A model generated the notes under the pieces. That model saw only the letters and a list, made by a program, of their open reading frames with translations, searched no databases and had not been told where the DNA came from. A stretch of 6,180 bases of DNA from Pseudomonadota bacterium (GTDB taxonomy: Bacteria; Pseudomonadota; Gammaproteobacteria; Steroidobacterales; Steroidobacteraceae): NCBI GenBank assembly GCA_021817875.1, contig JAKAFQ010000268.1:1-6180 (forward strand), in the 5' to 3' direction. Below are positions 1 through 5,602 of the stretch, piece by piece. A program made the translations under genes and the position numbers. Numbering within the stretch: position 1 is the first letter of the stretch; each line of letters starts with the position of its first letter.

Positions 1-405
1 AGAGAGACTGTCGGTCTCATCGGGCCAGAATGCCCAGGGCGACGCAAGCGTCCGGTTGACATTGGCCATCACGATCGGCGCCCGCGCGCCGCTCGCGTAG
101 TGGAGCAGTTCGTGCATGAGCAGCAGCCCCTGTGAGGCCGTCGCCGTAAATACCCGAGCGCCCGCCAGCGAGGCCGGGATGCAGGCGGCCATCACCGAGT
201 GCTCGGACTCGGGCGTGATGACCTCGGCGTCGAACTCGCCCTCGGCCTGGAATTCGGTGAGCTTCTCGAGAATCGGTGTTTGTGGCGTGATTGGATAGAG
301 CGGAACCACCTTGGGTCTTGCCAGGCGAGCCGCCCAGGCGACCGCATGGTTGCCGGTCAAGAGCACCGGCTTCTCCTGCGAGGGCATTGCACCGTTCGCG
401 TTCAC
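1..405 (-). CDS. 2-oxoacid:acceptor oxidoreductase alpha subunit, N-terminal part (3' end outside window)
   Basis: Partial gene: 135 codons are visible and the reading frame is open at the window edge. The protein matches the N-terminal domain of the alpha subunit of pyruvate:ferredoxin oxidoreductase-type enzymes (POR_N), which forms part of the thiamine diphosphate site and oxidatively decarboxylates a 2-oxoacid to an acyl-CoA in the cytoplasm. Visible hallmarks are LYPITPQTPILEKL (about residues 36-49), the TPESEHSVMAA segment (64-74), TATASQGLLLMHELL (87-101) and MANVNRTLASPW (113-124). I chose the GTG start because AGGAGG lies four bases upstream and the GTGA overlaps the stop of the flavoprotein gene, as expected for translational coupling. 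An ATG at 387 is an alternative start without a good ribosome binding site. The substrate (pyruvate, an aryl-glyoxylate or another 2-oxoacid) cannot be decided. The beta subunit gene should follow to the left. Confidence 0.9.
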   Translation of the reverse strand, partial: MNANGAMPSQEKPVLLTGNHAVAWAARLARPKVVPLYPITPQTPILEKLTEFQAEGEFDAEVITPESEHSVMAACIPASLAGARVFTATASQGLLLMHELLHYASGARAPIVMANVNRTLASPWAFWPDETDSLS

Positions 406-2084
406 CGCGCCTCCTCGGTCATCTTCATCGAGCCTGTCGGGCACTCCTTGACGCAGATGCCGCAGCCCTTGCAGTAGTCAGTCAGCACCACATAGCCGCC
501 GGCCTCGCGTTTCACCGCGAGATCGGGACAGTAGTGAACGCAGTTGTCGCACTGGATGCAGGTGCCGCAGGAGAAACACCGCTCGCTTTCGGCGAGCGCT
601 TGCTCGACATCAAAGCCGATCTGAACTTCGGCGACACCCGCGAGTCGCTGTGCGGCACCAAGCCGATGCTCAACCGCCCTTGCCTGCCGTGGGTAATAGA
701 ACTCGTTGATCGCAGCGAGCTCGACGACGGGCTCGGCCTCGACACATGCGCCAGCATCTTGGCCACCGCGATCCGCGCTTTGCACGCTCCCGCGTAACGC
801 ACGATCGATCTCGCTTGCAGCGCGTTGGCCCATGCCGATCGCCTCGGTCACGAAGCGTGCCATGCTCGCGACGTCGCCACCGGCATACACGCGCTCGGCG
901 CTCGTTGCCTGATATTCGTCGACCTTGAGCAGTGCGCCGTCGGCATTGAGCGCGGCTCGCAGCGGCGCGAGGTCGGGGTTCTGCCCGATCGCGGTGATGA
1001 TGGCATCCGCCGCGAGCGAGAATTTACTGTCTGCGACCGGGGTCACCGTGAATTGCCCGCGCTGCGCACCCGCTTCGAAGCGCACACGCACGCACTCGAG
1101 CGCGAGGCCTGCACTTCCTGAGTCGCCAACCTCGGTCAGCATTGCTCCGTCGATCAGCGCAACTCCTTCCTCCACCGCTTCGGCAACTTCTTCGCGCTGC
1201 GCGGACATCTGCGACGCAGTTTCAAGCGCCACGATCGTGACCGCGTGTCGGGCGCGCCGCGCGCTGCGTGCCACATCGATGGCGGCACTTCCGCCGCCGA
1301 TCACGACCACGCGTTTGCCGAGCGCGGGTGGCGCGCCGGAGTTCGTTCGTGCGAGATAGTCCGCGCCGTCCATTACCCAAGGCCGGGTGTAATCGAGCCG
1401 TGGCAGGCGCTTTTGGCAGCGGGCGCCGATCGCCAAGTACACTGCGTCGAATCCGTTTCGCAGGCGCTCGAAGTCCTCGGGTGTATCAATCGATTGACCG
1501 CAACGCACGTCGATCCCCAACGCCACAAGTCGATCGATCTCGCCGTTCAGCACGGATCGCGCGAGGCGATACGCCGGAATGCCGTAGCGCATCAGTCCGC
1601 CGAGTTCTGGACGGGATTCAAACAAGGTGACGGCATAACCGCGTCTTCGCAAATGGAACGCCGCCGACAGTCCCGAGGGCCCCCCCCCCACGACAGCGAT
1701 CCGCTCTTTGCGTGGCGCTTCGATTTGTGAAAACGTCCAACCCTGTGCGAGCGCCGTATCACCGATATAGCGTTCGAGTCGGCAGATCGCCAGCGACTCG
1801 TCAAAGCCGCTGCGATTGCAGGCGGCTTCGCACGGATGATGACAGATTCGCCCGGCCACTGCGGGAAAGGGGTTGTGGCGGGTGAGGATCTGCCAAGCAC
1901 CGTGCCAGTCATGTGCGCGGGCACGGCCGATCCATTCGGCGATATCACCATTCACAGGGCAGGCGGCGTGGCACGGTGACGGGGCGTGGATGTGCTGCGG
2001 CAACGCGGCCCGCCAAGTGCCGGTCTTGAACACCTCGGTAAGGCCGGTGGTCCAGATGCTCGGAACCGCATCTTTCGCATTCAT
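402..2084 (-). CDS. NAD(P)H/FAD-dependent iron-sulfur subunit of 2-oxoacid oxidoreductase (GltD-like module fused to 2x[4Fe-4S] ferredoxin)
   Basis: A 560-residue electron-transfer subunit. Residues 1-120 resemble the N-terminal Fe-S domain of glutamate synthase small subunit, with cysteines at 38, 42, 81, 85, 89 and 101. Residues 128-430 form a two-dinucleotide-binding flavoprotein: VVGGGPSG at 131-138 for FAD, VIGGGSAAID at 261-270 for NAD(P)H, TAIGQNP near 364-370 and AGGD at 401-404. Residues 503-548 are a PorD-like ferredoxin with CxxCxxCxxxCP (509-519, preceded by C503 and C506) and C538/C541/C544/C548. The likely role is to pass electrons from the 2-oxoacid oxidoreductase core to NAD(P)+, or the reverse. 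A longer frame reaches 2117, but the ATG at 2084 is preferred: it overlaps the gamma-subunit stop as ATGA and has a GAGGGTGG-like site upstream. In phenylglyoxylate:acceptor oxidoreductase the FAD and ferredoxin subunits are, as I recall, separate polypeptides; here they are one. A ten-G tract encodes the FAD glycines. Confidence 0.9.
   Translation of the reverse strand: MNAKDAVPSIWTTGLTEVFKTGTWRAALPQHIHAPSPCHAACPVNGDIAEWIGRARAHDWHGAWQILTRHNPFPAVAGRICHHPCEAACNRSGFDESLAICRLERYIGDTALAQGWTFSQIEAPRKERIAVVGGGPSGLSAAFHLRRRGYAVTLFESRPELGGLMRYGIPAYRLARSVLNGEIDRLVALGIDVRCGQSIDTPEDFERLRNGFDAVYLAIGARCQKRLPRLDYTRPWVMDGADYLARTNSGAPPALGKRVVVIGGGSAAIDVARSARRARHAVTIVALETASQMSAQREEVAEAVEEGVALIDGAMLTEVGDSGSAGLALECVRVRFEAGAQRGQFTVTPVADSKFSLAADAIITAIGQNPDLAPLRAALNADGALLKVDEYQATSAERVYAGGDVASMARFVTEAIGMGQRAASEIDRALRGSVQSADRGGQDAGACVEAEPVVELAAINEFYYPRQARAVEHRLGAAQRLAGVAEVQIGFDVEQALAESERCFSCGTCIQCDNCVHYCPDLAVKREAGGYVVLTDYCKGCGICVKECPTGSMKMTEEAR
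1680..1689 (-). repeat. Ten-G homopolymer in the FAD-binding motif of the flavoprotein gene
   Basis: On the coding (minus) strand ten consecutive G residues span the last base of the V132 codon and all of the G133, G134 and G135 codons, which form the GGG of the VVGGGPSG motif. The reading frame is intact as given. A change of one base would shift the frame about a quarter of the way into the gene and abolish the NAD(P)H and ferredoxin modules. Confidence 0.9.
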
Positions 2085-2638
2085 GCCGCCACCCTCTGCA
2101 GTTGCACTTCCATCCACCGGTAGCCCTCTTCGCAGGCCGCGATGTTCTCGTCGCGCAGTTTCGGCGCCCTCTCACCGAGCGCGCGGGTGAGCACCCCTAG
2201 TTTTGGCGCTTCGATCGCCCGTGCAAACGCGCCGAGCAGTGCGGAATTGACGATCCGTCCCAAGCCGTGACGGCGCGAAATCGAGATGCCGTCGACGGGA
2301 ATCACCCGGTAGCCCGGCATTTGCTCGGCATATTGCTCGGGTGTTCTCGACGAGTTGACGACGATCAGCGTGTCGGGGCGGGCTATCTCGAGCAACCGGC
2401 CTTCGAGAAGGCTTGCGTCGAAACATAGGATCGCGTCGGCCTGCTCGATGTCGCAGCGCAAACGGATTGGCCGGTCATCAACGCGAATGAAGGAACTCAC
2501 GGGCGTACCGCGCCTTGCGCCGCCGTAGCTCGCGAAGGACTGCACCTCGCGCCCCTCGGCGAAGAACGCCGTCGCCAGCAGGTTACCCGCCGTTTGTGCG
2601 CCTTGGCCGCCTCGACCTTGAATGACTATCTGCAGCAC
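2081..2638 (-). CDS. 2-oxoacid:acceptor oxidoreductase gamma subunit
   Basis: A 185-residue protein of the POR gamma-domain family, a core subunit of 2-oxoacid:ferredoxin oxidoreductases. It begins with the characteristic LQIVIQGRGGQGAQTAG segment (residues 2-18), followed by SFASYGGARRGTPVSSFIR and DAILCFDASLLE, and the length is normal for a free-standing gamma subunit. It is the first gene of the operon and overlaps the flavoprotein gene by ATGA. Two GTG starts are possible. The one at 2638 places the family motif at the very N-terminus and has GGAG eight bases upstream. The one at 2671 adds eleven residues without family resemblance and has a weaker site; an in-frame TGA lies at 2675-2677, so no longer form exists. 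I prefer 2638. Confidence 0.88.
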   Translation of the reverse strand: MLQIVIQGRGGQGAQTAGNLLATAFFAEGREVQSFASYGGARRGTPVSSFIRVDDRPIRLRCDIEQADAILCFDASLLEGRLLEIARPDTLIVVNSSRTPEQYAEQMPGYRVIPVDGISISRRHGLGRIVNSALLGAFARAIEAPKLGVLTRALGERAPKLRDENIAACEEGYRWMEVQLQRVAA

Positions 2639-2826
2639 GGGGTGGTCTCCGAGTGCGGGGTGCCGGTGCACCGCTCATTCCAAAAGTACCGGCTTCTCAT
2701 CGCAGCTTTCGCACAATCAACTGCTCGAAGTGCACGTCGCTACCAGGCACGACTCATAGGTGCAAGTCATTGATCTGATTGCCGTTATGATCCATAAGCG
2801 TTGTTCCTGGCAGGTAAAGTTACGCC
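2639..2826. other. Region upstream of the oxidoreductase operon, with a possible broken coding remnant
   Basis: This stretch should contain the operon's promoter, but I see no convincing -35/-10 pair or sigma-54 site. On the minus strand, 2795-2697 reads as 32 codons from an ATG: 13 residues (starting MDHNGNQIND), a TGA at 2756-2754, then VVPGSDVHFEQLIVRKLR and a second TGA. The frame is also open upstream of the ATG as far as the insertion sequence. It could be the tail of an old gene cut by that element, or chance. I do not recognise it. Confidence 0.35.
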
Positions 2827-2864
2827 TGTGGGAAGCGAATTACCAATCATGCCGCGACGGGAGT
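2827..2864 (+). repeat. Left terminal inverted repeat of the insertion sequence
   Basis: It begins TGTGGGAAGCGAATTACC and matches the reverse complement of 3736-3773 at 31 of 38 positions by my hand alignment, without gaps. The match weakens sharply beyond this length. Confidence 0.75.
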
Positions 2865-3128
2865 TTCAGATGGTCCGTTGTAATTGCGTTCGCGCGCACA
2901 GTGAGCCGGGCGCGCGTTCATTGATGAGTAGTTTCCGGCGTGATTGGCAGCCGTCGCGCCGAATAGGGAGCGAGAATTGCGGACGGTATCGTCAAAGAGT
3001 TCGAGCTGCTTCAGCTTCTGCTCAAGACGGATCTCAAGATTCTGCTCGGGCATCGAAGTGGGTGCATCACGACACGCTACTCGCGGGCGGAGCGCTTTGC
3101 GGGGAAGTCCGGGTGGTCGGAAGTCCAT
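2847..3128 (-). CDS. Unrecognised ORF inside the left part of the insertion sequence (doubtful)
   Basis: A 93-codon frame antisense to the transposase. An internal ATG at about 3053 would give a protein beginning MPEQNLEIRLEQKLKQLELF, a charged, potentially helical stretch. Its last residues (TPVAA) overlap the left terminal repeat and mimic the transposase end only because the repeats are inverted copies. No ribosome binding site is visible before either ATG and I recognise no family. The opposite strand is also fairly open here. It may be inserted foreign DNA, a degraded transposase N-terminus, or non-coding. Confidence 0.15.
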   Translation of the reverse strand: MDFRPPGLPRKALRPRVACRDAPTSMPEQNLEIRLEQKLKQLELFDDTVRNSRSLFGATAANHAGNYSSMNARPAHCARERNYNGPSETPVAA

Positions 3129-3159
3129 TCGGCCGACGGCTACCGTTTACGGTGCGAAT

Positions 3160-3753
3160 GGTCCGTTATCGGCTCCGCTCGCGTGCATCGCCCAATCCAA
3201 GGACAGCCTCTGGAGCGCCGACCTGTTTCGGTGCGAATCGAGTCTCCTTCGCAGTCATTGGATCCTGGTGGTGATCGACGTATTCACCCGCCGCATCGTC
3301 GGCTTCGGCATCGGCGGGGATACCATCGACGATCCGTCGGCATGCCGGATGTTCAATCAGGCCATCGGCGGCAAATCAGCGCCAATTCGGCTCAGCACGG
3401 ATCATGATCACCTGTTCCGCTTTCACCGATGGCTCGCGAATTTGCGGATCCTCGAAGCCGAAGAAATCAAGTCGGTGCCGTACGCTCCGATGTCGCACTC
3501 GTTCATCGAGCGACTGATCGGGACGATCCGGCGCGAATATCTGGATCAGACGTTCTTCTGGAATTCGATCGATCTGCACCGGAAGCTCCGTCAATTCTGC
3601 GCCTATTACAACGGCGCTCGCGTTCATCGCTCGCTCAACGGCGCGACGCCCATAGAGCGTGCCGGCGGCCCGACGCCACCGCGTGCGGACTCCGCCGAAT
3701 ATCAATGGACACGGCACTGTGGAGGTCTGTTCCATACGCCGGTCGCCGCTTGA
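3160..3753 (+). pseudogene. Integrase-core (rve) transposase, N-terminally truncated
   Basis: About 197 residues of a DDE transposase that would catalyse strand transfer of the surrounding insertion sequence. Recognisable segments are KDSLWSADLFRCES, IDVFTRRIVGFGI, FRFHRWLANLRILEAEEIKS, SFIERLIGTIRREYLDQ, YYNGARVHRSLNGATPIE and the terminal HTPVAA. The catalytic triad is present: D at 3220-3222, D at 3400-3402 and E at 3508-3510, with exactly 35 residues between the second D and the E. In the second motif the usual SSDNDPLF reads STDHDHLF. The frame is open back to an ATG at 2944, but the residues before about 3160 do not resemble the family's N-terminal DNA-binding region, and no start with a ribosome binding site precedes the conserved part. 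I therefore call it a remnant rather than an active gene. Confidence 0.75.
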
Positions 3754-3773
3754 TTGGGAATTCGCACCCCACA
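3736..3773 (-). repeat. Right terminal inverted repeat of the insertion sequence
   Basis: Read on the minus strand it begins TGTGGGGTGCGAATTCCC and pairs with the left repeat. It overlaps the last residues (TPVAA) and the stop codon of the transposase, so the repeat is partly coding. Confidence 0.75.
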
Positions 3774-3968
3774 GGTTTGGGTGGAGTGAATTCGGTGAAA
3801 CCGGTGAATTCCTCGGTCTCGGCCGTGATCGGGTAGCTTAACACTGCGCCCCGGACACTTCATGAGCGTGGCCGAGGCGCCTGCAGAGCGCGTTTTCTGT
3901 GCCTGTGCCTGCGCCTGTGCCCGCGGCCGCACCTCACCGCCTGCGTCCCGGCACTGAATCCGCCACGC
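3774..3968. other. Spacer between two mobile-element remnants
   Basis: I see no supportable gene. The stretch holds a short direct duplication (GGTGAATTC-like units near 3786-3812) and the hexamer repeat at 3898-3921. Small frames here are open on both strands and look like chance consequences of high GC. Confidence 0.5.
3898..3921 (+). repeat. Four-copy hexamer tandem repeat (TGTGCC)
   Basis: The copies are TGTGCC, TGTGCC, TGCGCC and TGTGCC, with one substitution in the third. It lies outside any convincing gene, between the insertion sequence and the IS91-type remnant. Confidence 0.85.
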
Positions 3969-4380
3969 TCAGTCGACCAGCCCCACCCCAGTCGGCGGCG
4001 CACGCGCCTTCGCTCCAGCACGTGAGCCGCCCTCGAGTCCGAGGTGGCGCAGTATCTTCTCGATCACCCGCGCATCCTTGATGCAGGCGATGATCCGCAC
4101 CCCTCCCCCGAAACGAACGCACCGCTCGACGTCAATCGAGAACACCCGCTTCAGGCGCCGCGCCCAGCCCAGCCCCGATGTCCGCGATTTCCCGCTGGCC
4201 GCCCCGCCGTCGGTCCGTTAACTGCGCCGCGCGCTGATCCCCGCGCGCAGCCGATGATGTGGTGCGAATACCCCATGAAAGCGCGTCAGGTTCACCCGCG
4301 GGCTCGGCACCAACGCCGCGAGGCGCGCGATAAAGTCCTCCGGCTCGAACACCACGCGCGACGGCCGCGGTGTTTTTGCA
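3969..4380 (-). pseudogene. IS91-family transposase, C-terminal fragment with an in-frame stop
   Basis: On the minus strand one continuous frame reads as the C-terminal part of an IS91-type (Y2, rolling-circle) transposase. It begins AKTPRPSRVVFEPEDFIARL, continues LVPSPRVNLTRFHGVFAPHHRLR, is broken by TAA at about 4218-4220 in a linker, and resumes with GWARRLKRVFSIDVERC, FGGGVRIIACIKDARVIEKI and LRHLGLEGGS to a final TGA at 3971-3969. The family usually has a CxxC zinc pair in the ERC..CGG segment; here the second cysteine codon is TTC (Phe). The N-terminal replication-initiator portion with the catalytic tyrosines is absent. The fragment starts three bases after the stop codon of the SRPBCC gene, so the break point is at that gene's end. 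It is certainly not functional as a transposase. Confidence 0.82.
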
Positions 4381-4383
4381 AGC

Positions 4384-4896
4384 TTATGCGGTCTGGGCGA
4401 GCTCGGCGACGAACTCCGCGAGCTTGTCGAGGATCTGGCCGAAGCCCGCGGCTGCGCCTTCCTGCTCTTCCCTGGTGGCCGTCGGGTCGTTGCGCGTGAA
4501 GGTCAACTTTGTCCGGTCTCGGCCGTAGTCCTCGAAGTGGATTTCATCGATGTTGCCTTCGCGGTCCTCGTCGGGAAAGCCGTAGTGAGCAGGACTTACG
4601 CGGTTGCCGCCGGCGTCGGCGAAGTACCAGAGCCAGACGATCTTTTCGAGGGGGAGGATCTCGCGGAATTCGCCGCCGTTGTAGAAGACATGGCCGTTGG
4701 GGGTGCGCATCGAGTAGGTGAACCGGCCGCCGACGCGCAAATCGATGCGGCAGACGGGCGAGGTGAAGCCCTTCGGACCCCACCATTTCATGACGTACTC
4801 GGGGGTTGTCCATGCCTTCCAGACGAGCGCGCGTGGGGCGTCGAAGATGCGGCTGAATGACTGGACTCCGGCTTCACTGTTTGCGCGATCCACCAT
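4384..4896 (-). CDS. SRPBCC / AHSA1-like (activator of Hsp90 ATPase homologue 1-like) domain protein
   Basis: A 170-residue single-domain protein of the SRPBCC (START-like, helix-grip) superfamily, AHSA1-like group. Typical features are the N-terminal FSRIFDAPRALVWKAWTTPEYVMKWWGPKGF (residues 14-43), LRVGGRFTYSM, a central IVWLWYFADAGGN strand and the C-terminal helix GFGQILDKLAEFVAEL. These proteins bind hydrophobic ligands in a cavity; the ligand and cellular role are unknown here. GAGGAG lies seven bases before the ATG, a strong site. The gene overlaps the upstream ArsR-type regulator by 23 bp on the same strand, a conserved arrangement in which the regulator probably controls both genes. 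Length and both termini look normal despite the IS91 remnant that begins just after its stop. Confidence 0.9.
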   Translation of the reverse strand: MVDRANSEAGVQSFSRIFDAPRALVWKAWTTPEYVMKWWGPKGFTSPVCRIDLRVGGRFTYSMRTPNGHVFYNGGEFREILPLEKIVWLWYFADAGGNRVSPAHYGFPDEDREGNIDEIHFEDYGRDRTKLTFTRNDPTATREEQEGAAAGFGQILDKLAEFVAELAQTA

Positions 4897-5224
4897 GGGT
4901 TTTCTCCTCGTTTTTTATTTCCTGCGGGACCGTATCGAGTTTGTCGAAACTCTCACCCAACAAGCGCGGAAAATCGAGCGTCCAGTCGGCGACCGCCTTG
5001 ATCGCGGTGGGGCGGAGCGCGCAGAAGCTCTCGCGCCCGCGTCGCCCTTTAACCACGATCCGTGCGCGCACTAGGCAGGCGACGTGCTTGGAGATCATCT
5101 GCTGCGAGAGCGAGAAGGGACCGTTGAGATCGTGGATCGAGGCGGGTCCGAGGTTCAGTTTGATGACCAGGGCGCGACGGGTGGGGTCGGCATGCGCGGC
5201 GAAGGTTGAGTCGAGTCTATTCAC
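4874..5224 (-). CDS. ArsR-family winged-helix transcriptional regulator
   Basis: A 116-residue regulator. LDSTFAAHADPTRRALVIKL is the classical ArsR N-terminal helix; SLSQQMISKHVACLVRARIV is the recognition helix-turn-helix, followed by the wing (VKGRRGRESFCAL). The C-terminal AVADWTLDFPRLLGESFDKLD is typical of the ArsR subgroup paired with SRPBCC/AHSA1 genes rather than of metal sensors, and no CVC metal motif is present. I chose the GTG at 5224. A TTG two codons upstream (5230) is possible, and neither has a Shine-Dalgarno sequence, which would fit a leaderless message from the TTGACA element upstream. It probably represses its own operon in response to an unknown signal. Confidence 0.9.
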   Translation of the reverse strand: MNRLDSTFAAHADPTRRALVIKLNLGPASIHDLNGPFSLSQQMISKHVACLVRARIVVKGRRGRESFCALRPTAIKAVADWTLDFPRLLGESFDKLDTVPQEIKNEEKTHGGSRKQ

Positions 5225-5230
5225 AACCAA

Positions 5231-5259
5231 ACGGTGGTGAATGATGGTGGCGATGTCAA
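5231..5259 (-). promoter_or_regulatory. Possible promoter of the ArsR-SRPBCC operon
   Basis: A perfect -35 hexamer TTGACA lies at 5259-5254 on the minus strand. At 17-bp spacing the -10 position (5236-5231) reads CACCGT, a poor match, so this is a weak prediction. Transcription from it would start close to the GTG at 5224, consistent with the missing ribosome binding site. Confidence 0.3.
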
Positions 5260-5602
5260 GGACAGTTGCCGACCCGATCCTCCTGCCACGTTCCCGGCGT
5301 GGGACATTGCCTTCCGGATGAGCGCATGCATGCGACGGTCAGCCAAGGAGGCCAGAATAAAGCACCGCATGTCGTGTCAACCATTCGCAGTGCCCCTCAA
5401 CGATATTCATCTTTGCAATTGGCCATGGTGGGATGGGGATACGTTGAGATCCTCGTGGGGTGGGTCGTGTGCTTCGGAATGCTTTTCGTGCTCGAGAAAT
5501 GGGACGTTTCCGCTGCAAACACGCAGTATCCGCCGCGGCGGGCGACGATACACTTCATCCTCACGGAAGGGTCCGAACTACGGGTGGCGTGAGGGAGCAG
5601 AG
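5260..5602. other. Stretch without a convincing gene
   Basis: This lies between the divergent ArsR and DUF5710 genes. It holds a 12-bp palindrome and presumably the DUF5710 promoter, which I cannot place. A small plus-strand frame from an ATG at 5425 to 5592 would encode 55 residues with a hydrophobic stretch (VEILVGWVVCFGMLFVL), but it has no ribosome binding site. The DUF5710 frame is also open upstream to an ATG at 5369, giving 78 residues (starting MSCQPFAVPL) that resemble nothing I know. Confidence 0.5.
5323..5334. promoter_or_regulatory. 12-bp perfect palindrome, possible operator
   Basis: CGCATGCATGCG is its own reverse complement. It lies about 100 bp upstream of the ArsR start and about 270 bp upstream of the DUF5710 start. 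ArsR-type dimers bind short inverted repeats, but this one is far from the predicted promoter and may be chance. Confidence 0.25.

Larger units (their letters stand above)
2827..3773 (+). mobile_element. Decayed insertion sequence with DDE (integrase-core) transposase
   Basis: The element is bounded by imperfect 38-bp terminal inverted repeats starting TGTGGG at both ends. The right half encodes an rve-type transposase ending 20 bp inside the right end. At 947 bp it is somewhat short for this kind of element, and the left third (about 2865-3159) shows no recognisable transposase N-terminus, so it is probably internally rearranged. No target-site duplication is evident: the left flank ends gttacgcc and the right flank begins ggtttggg. 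TGT-starting ends and a single integrase-core ORF suggest an IS481-like or IS3-related group, but the exact family is uncertain. Confidence 0.7.

Noticed and set aside
291..797. Plus-strand 168-residue frame
   Set aside because: It is antisense to the alpha subunit and to the well-conserved ferredoxin end of the flavoprotein gene, and its product is a low-complexity Ala/Arg-rich shadow.
2085..2117. Longer start for the flavoprotein subunit
   Set aside because: It would overlap the gamma subunit by 37 bp and adds residues without family resemblance; the ATGA overlap at 2084 is more natural.
2639..2826. Sigma-54 promoter for the oxidoreductase operon
   Set aside because: I looked for GG-N10-GC elements on the minus strand; the closest candidate has nine bases between GG and GC and is otherwise poor.
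2944..3159. Transposase start at the ATG at 2944
   Set aside because: The frame is open, but the first 72 residues (Ser/Arg-rich) do not resemble the N-terminus of integrase-core transposases, and no ribosome binding site was seen.
3635..3932. Minus-strand frames over the right end of the insertion sequence
   Set aside because: They cover the antisense of the transposase end, the terminal repeat and the hexamer repeat; there is no family match and the Ala-Gln run comes only from the TGTGCC repeat.
5425..5592. Small plus-strand membrane-like protein of 55 residues
   Set aside because: It has a hydrophobic stretch, but no ribosome binding site and no recognisable family. It ends at the DUF5710 ribosome binding site, which may be coincidence.
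5369..5602. 78-residue upstream extension of the DUF5710 gene
   Set aside because: It is in frame, but it translates through the strong GAGGGAG site and yields an unlikely Ser/Arg/Trp-rich sequence; the nearest AAGGAGG is about 18 bases before its ATG, too far.
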